A stretch of DNA of 64,000 nucleotides from an uncultured Bacteroidales bacterium (GTDB lineage: Bacteria; Bacteroidota; Bacteroidia; Bacteroidales; UBA932). The stretch covers positions 532 to 64,531 of the forward strand of contig CAJODR010000001.1 in the NCBI GenBank assembly GCA_905233275.1, read 5' to 3'. Under the pieces are notes generated by a model, which did not search any database, had not been told where the DNA came from, and saw nothing but the letters and a program-made list of their open reading frames with translations. Positions 26,598 through 35,062 of the stretch are shown in pieces (the first letter of the stretch is position 1; each line of letters opens with the position of its first letter). The position numbers and the translations under genes are program-made.

Positions 26598-29009
26598 ATG
26601 AACGTAAAGACAAGAAAAACCATAGTTATAGTCTTCTGGTCGCTTTTCGGTGCCGGCGTCCTCTCCGTCATCCTGCTCCTTGCCGCAGCGAGGATCTGGG
26701 GAGATCTCCCGTCCTTCGAGCAGCTGGAGGACCCGACCAACAACGAGGCCACCCTCATCTTCTCGGCTGACGGCGACACCCTCGCCACCATGTTCCGCGA
26801 AAACCGCATCAACGTCACCCTGGACAACATGTCCCCGTACCTCGTCTATGCGGCAGTGGCGACTGAGGACGCCAGGTTTTACGAGCATTCGGGCATCGAT
26901 ATCCCGAGTCTCGGCCGTGTGGCTTTCAAGACCCTCATCGGAGGCGACAGTTCCCAGGGCGGCGGCAGTACCATCACCCAGCAGCTCGCCAAAAACATCT
27001 ACGAGGCCGATGACAAGCGCCAGCGCAACATTCGCTCAAAGGCCAAAATGGTCTGGGTCAAGATGGAGGAATGGGTGACCGCCATGCAGCTCGAGCGCCG
27101 CTACACCAAGGACGAAATCATGGAGCTCTACCTCAACACCGTTGAGTTCAGCTATAATACAAAAGGTATAGACCGCGCCGCCAAGAGCTTCTTCGGCAAG
27201 CAGCCGCGCGACCTCGACATCGCCGAGAGCGCGACTCTCATCGCGATGATCAACAAGCCCACCCGCTACAACCCCTGCATCAATCCCGACAAGGCCCTCG
27301 AGAGGCGCAACCTCGTGATTTCCAGGATGGCGGAGGCTGGATTCATCACCGCCGCCGAGGCCGATTCCGCAAAGCGCGAATCCCAGGACGCCTACATCCA
27401 CTTCACCGTCCAGGACCACAACGCCGGCATGGCCCTCTACTTCCGCGACATGCTCAAGCGCGAAATGAACGCCACCCGCCCGGTCCGCGAAAACTACCTC
27501 TATCCTGAAGAATACACAGCCGACTCCCTCCGCTGGGAGCGCGACGACCTCTACGGCTGGGTCGAAAAGACCCGCAAGGCCGACGGATCCAAATACGACC
27601 TTGAGACCGACGGTCTCCGTATCTACACCACCATCGATTCCCGCATGCAGCGCTACGCGGAAGAGGCTGTCGCCGAATTCCTCGGCGGCGAAATGCAGCC
27701 CGCCTTCAACAAGGAGCAGTCCCGCAATTCCAAGGCTCCGTTCGCCGCAGAGGTGACCCAGGAGCAGATGGACCGCAGCATGCGCATGTCCCGCAGGACC
27801 TCCGACCGCTACAAGAGCCTTGTCGCGAGGGGCGCCTCCGACAGCGAGATCGAGAAGGAATTCTCCACTCCGGTGCGCATGTCCGTATTCGCCTGGAAAA
27901 ACGAGGGCACCAAGAAAGAACCGCACTGGGTTGGCTCCAGGGTCGATACCACGATGACCCCGACCGATTCGCTCAAATACTACAAGAACATACTTCGCGC
28001 GGCATTTGTCGCCGTCGAGCCGGAGACAGGGCACGTCAGGGCATACGTGGGCGGCCCGGACTACCGCAGCTTCAAGTTTGACAACGCCCGCCAGTCACTC
28101 GCCTCCAACGGCGAATTCCAGGGCAAACGCCAGGTAGGCTCCACCATTAAGCCCTACCTCTACACCCTCGCGATGCAGTCGGGCATGAATCCCTGCACCC
28201 CGGTTGTCAACGTATCCCAGACCTTCATGATCGGCCCTGACCGGGAATGGACCCCGCGTTCGACCGACCGCGGCGACTGGATCGGCAAGACCGTCACCCT
28301 CAAATGGGGCCTCACCAATTCGTCCAACAACATTTCCGCATACCTCATGAAGCAGTTCGGCCCGGACGCCATGGCGCACATGATGCGCAAGATGGGTATC
28401 TCGTCCCACCTCGACGTGGTCCCGGCCCTCTGCGTCGGTGCGGCTGACCTCTCGGTGCTCGAGATGGTCGCGGCCTATAATACATTCCCCTCCAGGGGCG
28501 TATTCATCGAGCCGATGTTCGTCACCCGCATTGAGGACAAGGAAGGCAATGTGATATCCGAATTCGCCCCGCGCCGCCATGAGGCAATCAGCGCGTCGAC
28601 GGCCTATCTGATGGTCGACCTGATGCAGGGCGTCGTCAACGCAGGTACCGCCCAGCGCCTCCGCAGCTCGGCATACTACAACCTCAAAGGCCAGATCGCC
28701 GGCAAAACCGGTACCACCAACAACAATACCGACGGCTGGTTCATCGGCTATACCCCGACCATTACGGCCGGCTGCTGGGTAGGCGGCGAGGACAAAAACG
28801 TCCACCCGTCCATGGCGCTCGGCCAGGGCGCCCATTCGGCTTTGCCCATCTGGGGTATCTGGATGAAGAAAGTCATGGCGGACGGCACCCTCGGCGTCAC
28901 CGAGCATGACACGTTCACGGCACCTCCCGGAGGCGGCGGATACGGATGCACCGGCGGCGACAGCGACGAGAATTACACAACCGAAGAAGAAGAGAATTAT
29001 TTCGAATAA
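26598..29009 (+). CDS. Class A penicillin-binding protein 1A (transglycosylase/transpeptidase)
   Basis: An 803-residue bifunctional peptidoglycan synthase. After a membrane helix (residues about 9-31) comes the GT51 glycosyltransferase with the catalytic Glu in VATEDARFYEHSGID and GGSTITQQLAKN, then the transpeptidase with the nucleophile Ser in VGSTIKPYLY, SSNN in the second motif, and KTGTTNNNTDGWF. The tail after residue 775 is Gly/Asp/Glu-rich and probably disordered. ddl follows four bases later and prmC after that, so this is a wall-synthesis operon. Confidence 0.94.
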   Translation: MNVKTRKTIVIVFWSLFGAGVLSVILLLAAARIWGDLPSFEQLEDPTNNEATLIFSADGDTLATMFRENRINVTLDNMSPYLVYAAVATEDARFYEHSGIDIPSLGRVAFKTLIGGDSSQGGGSTITQQLAKNIYEADDKRQRNIRSKAKMVWVKMEEWVTAMQLERRYTKDEIMELYLNTVEFSYNTKGIDRAAKSFFGKQPRDLDIAESATLIAMINKPTRYNPCINPDKALERRNLVISRMAEAGFITAAEADSAKRESQDAYIHFTVQDHNAGMALYFRDMLKREMNATRPVRENYLYPEEYTADSLRWERDDLYGWVEKTRKADGSKYDLETDGLRIYTTIDSRMQRYAEEAVAEFLGGEMQPAFNKEQSRNSKAPFAAEVTQEQMDRSMRMSRRTSDRYKSLVARGASDSEIEKEFSTPVRMSVFAWKNEGTKKEPHWVGSRVDTTMTPTDSLKYYKNILRAAFVAVEPETGHVRAYVGGPDYRSFKFDNARQSLASNGEFQGKRQVGSTIKPYLYTLAMQSGMNPCTPVVNVSQTFMIGPDREWTPRSTDRGDWIGKTVTLKWGLTNSSNNISAYLMKQFGPDAMAHMMRKMGISSHLDVVPALCVGAADLSVLEMVAAYNTFPSRGVFIEPMFVTRIEDKEGNVISEFAPRRHEAISASTAYLMVDLMQGVVNAGTAQRLRSSAYYNLKGQIAGKTGTTNNNTDGWFIGYTPTITAGCWVGGEDKNVHPSMALGQGAHSALPIWGIWMKKVMADGTLGVTEHDTFTAPPGGGGYGCTGGDSDENYTTEEEENYFE

Positions 29010-29013
29010 TACC

Positions 29014-30033
29014 ATGTCCAAGTATCAGTCCATAGCAGTCATCTACGGCAGCGATTCCTCCGAATGGGAGGTTGCATGCCGGAGCGGTGAATACACCGCA
29101 TCGCGTCTCGACGACACCCGTTTCGACATCTATGAGATATTCGCCCGGTTCGGCAAATGGTCCCTCGTGGCCATGAGGAGCCGCAATTCGATGCGTGTCA
29201 CCTTCCCCGAGGAGGCCCGTCCGGAGGTGGACAAGACGGATTTCTCCGTCAAGGTCCTCGGCCGCAAGGTCAAATTCGACTACGCCTATATCATGCAGCA
29301 CGGCGTTCCCGGCGAGACCGGACAGATACAGGGCTATCTCGAGATTCTCGGCGTCCCGTTCTCTTCCTGCAGTTCGTTCGTCTCGGCGGTCGCATTCGAC
29401 AAATACAGCTGCAAGAGCTATTTGAGGGACGTTCCGTTCGTCAAGCTCGCTCCGGATGCGTTCATCCGCAAGGGTGACGACGTGGAGGCATTTGCCAAGA
29501 GCACCGCACGCCAGCTCGGCTTCCCGCTCTTTGTCAAGCCGACGAGCGGCGGATCGTCATTCGGCATTACAAAGGTTAAGGATGAGGCGGCTCTCGCCGA
29601 GGCTGTCAGGTTCGCCTATACCGAAAGCGAGACCGTGATTGTCGAAAAGGGTATTCCCGGAAGGGAATTCACCTGCGCGGCCTACACCGGCAAGGATGGC
29701 GTCATGACTCTCCCTGTCATTGAAATCGTCAGCCAGAACGACTACTTCGACTACGACGCAAAATACAACGGCCACAGCGACGAAATCTGCCCTGCACCGA
29801 TTCCGGATGAGAAATCCGCCCTCATTCAGGAGACCACGGCGCAGATTTATTCCCGCCTCGGCTGCAAGGGTATTGTGCGCATCGACTACATTGACCATCC
29901 GGAGGAGGGACTCTACTTCCTTGAGATCAACACGATTCCGGGCATGACCAGCGCATCGCTCGTTCCCAAGATGGTCAGGACCGCCGGTCTCGACATGACC
30001 GAATTCCTCTCTACCATCATCGACCACTCCTAA
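29014..30033 (+). CDS. ddl: D-alanine--D-alanine ligase
   Basis: A 339-residue ATP-grasp ligase making the D-Ala-D-Ala end of the peptidoglycan stem peptide. Motifs include IMQHGVPGETGQIQGYLEIL, FPLFVKPTSGGSSFGITKV, EKGIPGREFTCAAYTG and the metal site LYFLEINTIPGMTSASLVPK. ATG at 29014 is used because upstream in-frame codons overlap the PBP1A gene. The lysine and glycine-rich ATP-binding loop is intact. Confidence 0.95.
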   Translation: MSKYQSIAVIYGSDSSEWEVACRSGEYTASRLDDTRFDIYEIFARFGKWSLVAMRSRNSMRVTFPEEARPEVDKTDFSVKVLGRKVKFDYAYIMQHGVPGETGQIQGYLEILGVPFSSCSSFVSAVAFDKYSCKSYLRDVPFVKLAPDAFIRKGDDVEAFAKSTARQLGFPLFVKPTSGGSSFGITKVKDEAALAEAVRFAYTESETVIVEKGIPGREFTCAAYTGKDGVMTLPVIEIVSQNDYFDYDAKYNGHSDEICPAPIPDEKSALIQETTAQIYSRLGCKGIVRIDYIDHPEEGLYFLEINTIPGMTSASLVPKMVRTAGLDMTEFLSTIIDHS

Positions 30034-30039
30034 GCGGCC

Positions 30040-30924
30040 GTGCTCCTCAGGGACTTCATCCGCAGCGGCATCGAAGCTCTCGGGCATCTCTACCCCGAGG
30101 CCGAGGCCCGCGGAATCATACTCTCCCTGACGGAGAATATCCTCGGCACGCGCAGCTACACGCACATAATCGAACCCGAAACTGTCATCGATCCGGAGAA
30201 ACTACGGGTGCTTGAATCTGCCATGGAGAGGCTTTCTGACGGTGAGCCCATACAGTATGTAATCGGCCGTACAGAGTTCTGCGGGCGCGTTTTCCAGGTG
30301 ACTCCGGCCGTGTTGATTCCCCGTCCGGAGACTGAGATGCTCTGCGCCGAGGCTATCAGGATTGCGGCGCCAGGCGCTCGCATCCTCGACCTCTGCACCG
30401 GCAGCGGCTGCATCGCCTGGACACTAGCCCTCTCAGTCCCCGAAGCGCACGTGGTCGGGATTGATGTGTCCGTAGCGGCACTGTCTGTGGCAGCTTCCCA
30501 GGAGAGACTTGTTTCTGTCATTTCGAGCGGAGTCGAAGCCGGAGCCGAGAAATCTCCTTCCTTCATTCAGGCCGACATTTTCGGCCCGGTGCCTTCTGAT
30601 CTCGGCCAGTTCGACCTGATTGTGTCGAACCCTCCATACGTGCTGGAGTCGGAAAAAGCGGCGATGAGGCGCAATGTCCTCGGGTATGAGCCGGAGCTGG
30701 CGCTTTTCGTCCCCGACAGCGATCCGCTGCGCTTTTACCGCGAAATTGCCCGCTGGGCGGGGGCCCTTCTCGTTCCCGGAGGCAGCGGCATAGTTGAGAT
30801 AAACGAGGCTCTCGGGGAGGAAACTGCGGCCCTTTTCCGGGACGAAGGATTGGTTTCCGTTCGGATTCTTCAGGATTTTTTCGGAAAAAACCGCTTCGTT
30901 CTCTTCCAAAAAGCGACCGTGTAA
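30040..30924 (+). CDS. prmC: Release factor glutamine methyltransferase
   Basis: A 294-residue SAM-dependent methyltransferase that methylates the GGQ glutamine of release factors. PrmC motifs: QYVIGRTEFCGRVFQVTPAV, LIPRPETEML, ILDLCTGSGCIAWTLAL and the catalytic VSNPPYV. GTG is the start codon, 6 bases after ddl stops. Residues about 159-173 (SVISSGVEAGAEKSP) are encoded by a dispersed repeat (30516-30557) lying between the SAM-binding strand and QADIF, lengthening a loop that is shorter in other PrmC proteins. The core motifs remain intact. Confidence 0.93.
   Translation: MLLRDFIRSGIEALGHLYPEAEARGIILSLTENILGTRSYTHIIEPETVIDPEKLRVLESAMERLSDGEPIQYVIGRTEFCGRVFQVTPAVLIPRPETEMLCAEAIRIAAPGARILDLCTGSGCIAWTLALSVPEAHVVGIDVSVAALSVAASQERLVSVISSGVEAGAEKSPSFIQADIFGPVPSDLGQFDLIVSNPPYVLESEKAAMRRNVLGYEPELALFVPDSDPLRFYREIARWAGALLVPGGSGIVEINEALGEETAALFRDEGLVSVRILQDFFGKNRFVLFQKATV
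30516..30557 (+). repeat. Dispersed repeat inside prmC
   Basis: A 42-base block starting TGTCATTTCGAG and ending GAGAAATCTCC, the same ends as the copies at 11289-11326 and 46891-46928 but with a different middle (GCGGAGTCGAAGCC). It is read in a different frame from the rhaB copy: GTC ATT TCG rather than TGT CAT TTC. Confidence 0.75.
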
Positions 30925-30945
30925 GCGCCTGTAAGGGCGTTTTTG
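30925..30945 (+). terminator. Terminator after prmC
   Basis: CGCC (30926-30929) and GGCG (30936-30939) form a short hairpin followed by TTTTT, an intrinsic terminator shape directly after the prmC stop codon. Confidence 0.55.
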
Positions 30946-31012
30946 CACTTTATCCGTCTGTTTTTTCTTGAGACGGATAATTCTTAGGTACTTTGCAAAA
31001 AACAAAAGTACC

Positions 31013-32221
31013 ATGAGAACACCTTTATTATTATTGTTCGCAGCGACGCTTCCGCTCGTCACTCTGTCCTGTGAAAATGTGGACACAAATCCGCTTGACC
31101 ATCCCGACCAGGGCGAAGTCCCGGCGACCGCCCCGGCCGTGCCTCTCGGCGAAGTCGCCGAAATCTTTTCCATTCTTCCCATAGGCCCTGAGCAGCTCAG
31201 GGAAGTGTCGGATGCCGTCAGCGCATCGGTCGCCAACGGTTACGACGAGGAGTACACCATGGCCGATCTCTTCACTGTGCCCGGCGCCGGGGTAGGGGAT
31301 GACCGGCTGGAGACCAAAGCCGCTCTGCGGACATACAGCCGCCCTCTCAGGGATCTCCTCTCGGAATGCATCCGCGACCGATTCGCCACCCGTGGCGACG
31401 ACGGGACCTCCGCCGACAAGTATCTGGAACTACTCACAGGCTCCGATCTCCAGGTGTACTGGCCATATTCGGATTCCTGGAATGGCGAAGAGGCTCCCGT
31501 AATCACATTCGACCCGGAAGACGGGTCGTCCAACAACATCGGGTACAAAGTCTCGACGGACGCCAACGGCAAACGCACCGTCACCAAAATGGTCGTCACC
31601 GAGGATTACGCAAAGCAGCACCCGGTGTGGGTGATCAACCGCAATGACGACGCGTCGTATACGTCTCTCGAGCTGCTCCGCCGTCAGGACCCGGACTGGG
31701 GCTCATCAGGCGGCAATGTAGTGGTCAAGAGCAGCGACAGCGGCGACGAATCCAAAACCCTGGTCCTCAAGAGTTTCAAAGCCTACCGCAATTACGATTG
31801 CTGGCTCCGCGGAGGATCTGAATTCTTCGTCAAATGCGGCTCAATTGAGAATTTCACGGCAAAGAATGACGCCGAGATGCGGCAGTATTCGCCATCAATC
31901 ACCGACTTCATGATTGAAGTGCGGCGCAACATGGTGGGCATCAGCCTTCCCTTCAACGCCGTGCTGGTCACCGACTGGACCCCCCAGCTGGAAAAATGCC
32001 TCTTCATGATCACCGAAGACGACGGCGGCGCCCAGACCGGATGGACCGCCTCAGCCGTAGTAAAGTACAACTCAAAAGCTTACGGCATCGAAATCACCAT
32101 CCCCTTCAACGCCCTCGACGACATCGTCTGGCGCGGCACCCTCTCCAGCAAATACCTCCAGAAAAAGAACGTCCACGGCCGCTTCGGTGACGTCGAAGTC
32201 CTCTTCGATGTCCTGGATTAA
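31013..32221 (+). CDS. Predicted lipoprotein of unknown function
   Basis: A 402-residue protein with a lipoprotein signal ending VTLSC (Cys20). The mature part is acidic, with LRDLLSECIRDRFATRGDDG, DLQVYWPYSDSWNGEEAPVI, VVTEDYAKQHPVWVINRNDD and a C-terminal half rich in beta-strand patterns such as KAYGIEITIPFNALDD. I know no function; proteins of this sort recur in Bacteroidales and are likely surface or periplasmic. A TACTTTG sequence at 30989-30995 may be a variant -7 box. The last 4 bases overlap the convergent U32 gene. Confidence 0.65.
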   Translation: MRTPLLLLFAATLPLVTLSCENVDTNPLDHPDQGEVPATAPAVPLGEVAEIFSILPIGPEQLREVSDAVSASVANGYDEEYTMADLFTVPGAGVGDDRLETKAALRTYSRPLRDLLSECIRDRFATRGDDGTSADKYLELLTGSDLQVYWPYSDSWNGEEAPVITFDPEDGSSNNIGYKVSTDANGKRTVTKMVVTEDYAKQHPVWVINRNDDASYTSLELLRRQDPDWGSSGGNVVVKSSDSGDESKTLVLKSFKAYRNYDCWLRGGSEFFVKCGSIENFTAKNDAEMRQYSPSITDFMIEVRRNMVGISLPFNAVLVTDWTPQLEKCLFMITEDDGGAQTGWTASAVVKYNSKAYGIEITIPFNALDDIVWRGTLSSKYLQKKNVHGRFGDVEVLFDVLD

Positions 32222-34032
32222 GCTTCCGTGACGGTCATTTCGCAGTGGGGGCAGTCGAAGTGGAGGGGGAGGCGGCGGCCGTTGTTGAGGAGGTAGAGTC
32301 GCCTTCCATCGGGGTTGTCGCGGAGGCACATGCCGAGCTGGTGGCGGATGCAGTAGCGGGTGCGCATCAGTTCGGCTCCTTTCTGGCCGGTGATTTCGTA
32401 TGCGGAGTCGACGGAGGGGGCGCCTGCACGACGAAGGAGCTCTTCGCTGACACGGTTGGCGATGTTGTCCTTGTAGGTGACGGGGGCGGTGATGTCGGGA
32501 TTGCCGACCTTTCCTTTTCCGAGGGGCCGTGAGCGCAGCGGGATGGCTTCAAACTGCTCGGCGAGGGCCCTTCTCATGGCATTGATCTGAGCAGCCGCGA
32601 GATGGGGGATGCCGTCTGCGAGAAGATTCCTTACGTCGAACGAGAGGATTCCGGCCTTTTTTGAGAGCTGGCTGCGGAGGATTTCCGTCATGCGGGCCTC
32701 GTCCCTTGCCGCTTCGCCTTCAGCGGCGAATCTGCGCACGATCTTCTCCCCGTCTTCCCGCACCGCCTCGATGGTGACGGAATCGACCTTGGTGCTGACA
32801 TCCATAGTGACTGAAAGCGTCCGCAGTGGCGTATGGGCCTCGATTTCCCGCTCGAAGGCGGAATCCTGGTTGCGGTAGAGCCGTATGCCGGGGCCGAGGC
32901 CGTCAATCCGCTTGGCGCGAATGGTCAAGCCCTCGCACACGTCACCCCTGAATCCCTGCACCTGTCCGTTGCCGGTGACGAATGAGAACCCGTCCCCCGA
33001 CCTGAGGCTGATACCGGGCCCGGAAGGAGTGATTCGGATAAGTACGCTGCCGTTTCCTGCCGGGCGCATAGAGGAGATGGTCCCGATGGGCTGGCCCATT
33101 CCGCGGGCGGCCTCTGCGGTCATCCATTCGCCGCGGCGGCCGTCGAGGTACAGCGAGGTGAAGCCGCGGTTGAAAGTCTTTGCCGTGTCGGGGACGAATC
33201 CGCCCGTGACATGCCCGAAAGAGGCCCTGCAATAGCGTTCAGGGTATCTGGCGACCAGTTCGTCAAGGGCTTTGGAGTATGCCCTGACAGTGTTGGCGAC
33301 ATACGAACGGTTCTTGAGGCGGCCTTCGATCTTGAAGGACATGATTCCGGCTTCGGCGAGGTCTTCCAGGCGGTCCAGGAGCTGAAGGTCCTTGAGGGAC
33401 AGAAGGGGTTTGTTTTTCATGAGGACGTGCCCCTTGTCGTCCACGAGGTCGTAGAGGCTCCTGCAGGCCTGGGCGCATTCGCCACGGTTGGCGCTCCTGC
33501 CGGTAATGCACTGCGACAGGTAGCACTGGCCGCTGTACGAGACGCACAGGGCGCCGTGCACGAAAGCCTCCAATTCGACGGAAGTCGCAGCCCGGACCGC
33601 ACGGATCTCGGAGAGCGAAAGCTGCCTCTCAAGCACCAGGCGGGCACATCCGATGCTCTCGAAGAACCTGGCCCTCTCCGGCTCGCGGATTGAGCACTGG
33701 GTGCTCGCGTGAACGGGAATGGACGCCATCGCCATCACGGCGGGATCCTGCACTATAAGCGCGTCGGCGCCTGCTTTTTCGATCTCCCGGACCAGGCCGC
33801 GCACCTTTTCGAGCTCGTCATCATATACAATGGTATTGACCGTGACGAATACCCGCGCTCCGAACCGATGCGCATATTCGCACAAGGTACGGATGTCCTC
33901 TACCGGGTTGCCGGCATCCTTGCGGGCCCCGAACTCGCCGGCCGCTATATAGACGGCATCGGCACCGCAGTCGATGGCCGCGATGCCGATATCCAGATTT
34001 CTGGCCGGAGACAGTAGCTCGAGAGCCTGCAT
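32218..34032 (-). CDS. U32 peptidase-family protein, RlhA/YdcP-like
   Basis: A 604-residue protein with the U32 barrel: LELLSPARNLDIGIAAIDCG, GADAVYIAAGEFGAR, the conserved cysteine block YSGQCYLSQCITGRSANRGE with CAQACR, and MSFKIEGRLKNRSYVANTVR. The second half fits the extra domain found in YdcP-type members. E. coli YdcP (RlhA) is needed for hydroxylation of 23S rRNA C2501; other U32 proteins act on tRNA uridine or ubiquinone, so a hydroxylation role is more likely than proteolysis. Cysteines near the end (CLRDN, HFDCPHC) could bind an iron-sulfur cluster. It follows the TPR gene after 5 bases. Confidence 0.85.
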   Translation of the reverse strand: MQALELLSPARNLDIGIAAIDCGADAVYIAAGEFGARKDAGNPVEDIRTLCEYAHRFGARVFVTVNTIVYDDELEKVRGLVREIEKAGADALIVQDPAVMAMASIPVHASTQCSIREPERARFFESIGCARLVLERQLSLSEIRAVRAATSVELEAFVHGALCVSYSGQCYLSQCITGRSANRGECAQACRSLYDLVDDKGHVLMKNKPLLSLKDLQLLDRLEDLAEAGIMSFKIEGRLKNRSYVANTVRAYSKALDELVARYPERYCRASFGHVTGGFVPDTAKTFNRGFTSLYLDGRRGEWMTAEAARGMGQPIGTISSMRPAGNGSVLIRITPSGPGISLRSGDGFSFVTGNGQVQGFRGDVCEGLTIRAKRIDGLGPGIRLYRNQDSAFEREIEAHTPLRTLSVTMDVSTKVDSVTIEAVREDGEKIVRRFAAEGEAARDEARMTEILRSQLSKKAGILSFDVRNLLADGIPHLAAAQINAMRRALAEQFEAIPLRSRPLGKGKVGNPDITAPVTYKDNIANRVSEELLRRAGAPSVDSAYEITGQKGAELMRTRYCIRHQLGMCLRDNPDGRRLYLLNNGRRLPLHFDCPHCEMTVTEA

Positions 34033-34037
34033 GGATT

Positions 34038-34961
34038 TTACTGGCTCAGCTGCTGGATGAGCTTTTTGGCGTTGTCGCCGTACTTGGAGTCACCTGTGAC
34101 CATCTTGTAGTATTCGATGGCTTTGGCCTTGTTGCCGGCTTCTTTGTAGCAGGTGGCGAGGTTGTACTTGATCTGTGCGGGGGCGTCCGGTTTGAGAGCG
34201 ATGAATTTCTCGTATGCCGCGATGGCATCCTTGAATTTCTTGCCCTGCTGGGCGGCGCTGCCGGCGATCTGGTATGCGCTGGCGTTCTCTGCATATCCGG
34301 CGGACTCGATGGCGAGATTGTAGGCTTCGCCGAATTTCTTCTCCTTAAGAGCGGCCTGTGCGAGCTTCAGCACGGTGTTGCCGAGGGGCTTGGAGACGTT
34401 GAGACCGTTTTCCTGGGCCTTGAGATAGGCATCCTTTGCTTCGGCGAGACGGTCGAGCTTGGTGAAAGCCTGGCCGAGGCGTGCCGCCGAATTGGCGTCT
34501 GCGGGATTGAGCTCGAGAGCCTTTCCAAGAGCCTCGATAGCTGCTTCGAAGTTTTCGGCTTCAAAGAGAGTCTTGCCCTTGCCTGCGTAGAGGTTGGGGA
34601 GGAGGTCCTTGCACTGCTCGACAACTTCTTCCTGACCGTACTCAGTGGCGGTCTTTACGACCTCGTCAAGGAATGCGATGGCGCCGTCATAGTCGCCTTC
34701 GCCTCCCATGCCTGTAACGATGGAGTACTGGATATTGGAGATGTTCTGCTTGCAGTCGGAGACGAGGCTTTCGCCTTCATCGCCGAGCTGGGCGGCCATG
34801 TCAAGGGCCTTTTTGAAGAAGTCGACAGCGCCTGTCTTATTGCCGTCGCTGAATGCTGTACGGCCCTGCTCGAAGAGGTCGGCGGCTTCATTGAGTGTCT
34901 GAGCGGAAGAGATACCTGCGGCGAGGAGTAAAATAGCCGCGGCTGCAAAGAATCTTTTCAT
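34038..34961 (-). CDS. Secreted tetratricopeptide repeat protein
   Basis: A 307-residue protein with a signal peptide (MKRFFAAAAILLLAAGISSA) followed by about seven TPR units, for example ADLFEQGRTAFSDGNKTGAV, ALGKALELNPADANSAARLG and AIAAYEKFIALKPDAPAQIK. It should be a periplasmic helical scaffold for protein-protein contacts; the partner is unknown. It leads a two-gene unit with the U32-family gene and is divergent from the M16 gene. Confidence 0.85.
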   Translation of the reverse strand: MKRFFAAAAILLLAAGISSAQTLNEAADLFEQGRTAFSDGNKTGAVDFFKKALDMAAQLGDEGESLVSDCKQNISNIQYSIVTGMGGEGDYDGAIAFLDEVVKTATEYGQEEVVEQCKDLLPNLYAGKGKTLFEAENFEAAIEALGKALELNPADANSAARLGQAFTKLDRLAEAKDAYLKAQENGLNVSKPLGNTVLKLAQAALKEKKFGEAYNLAIESAGYAENASAYQIAGSAAQQGKKFKDAIAAYEKFIALKPDAPAQIKYNLATCYKEAGNKAKAIEYYKMVTGDSKYGDNAKKLIQQLSQ

Positions 34962-35034
34962 ACTTGTTTAGTTTATGGTATTATTTTCGTTGTCAATTCT
35001 GCAATCGAATTGCAAAAATAGCAAATTTTTGTTT

Positions 35035-35042
35035 TACTTTTG
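35035..35042 (+). promoter_or_regulatory. -7 promoter box for the M16-like operon
   Basis: TACTTTTG, 20 bases before the ATG at 35063. Confidence 0.5.
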
Positions 35043-35062
35043 CATCTAGGAAAGAGAAACGG

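Noticed and set aside
27036..29021. Long open frames antisense to the PBP1A gene
   Set aside because: They arise from GC-rich codon structure; all transglycosylase and transpeptidase motifs are on the plus strand.
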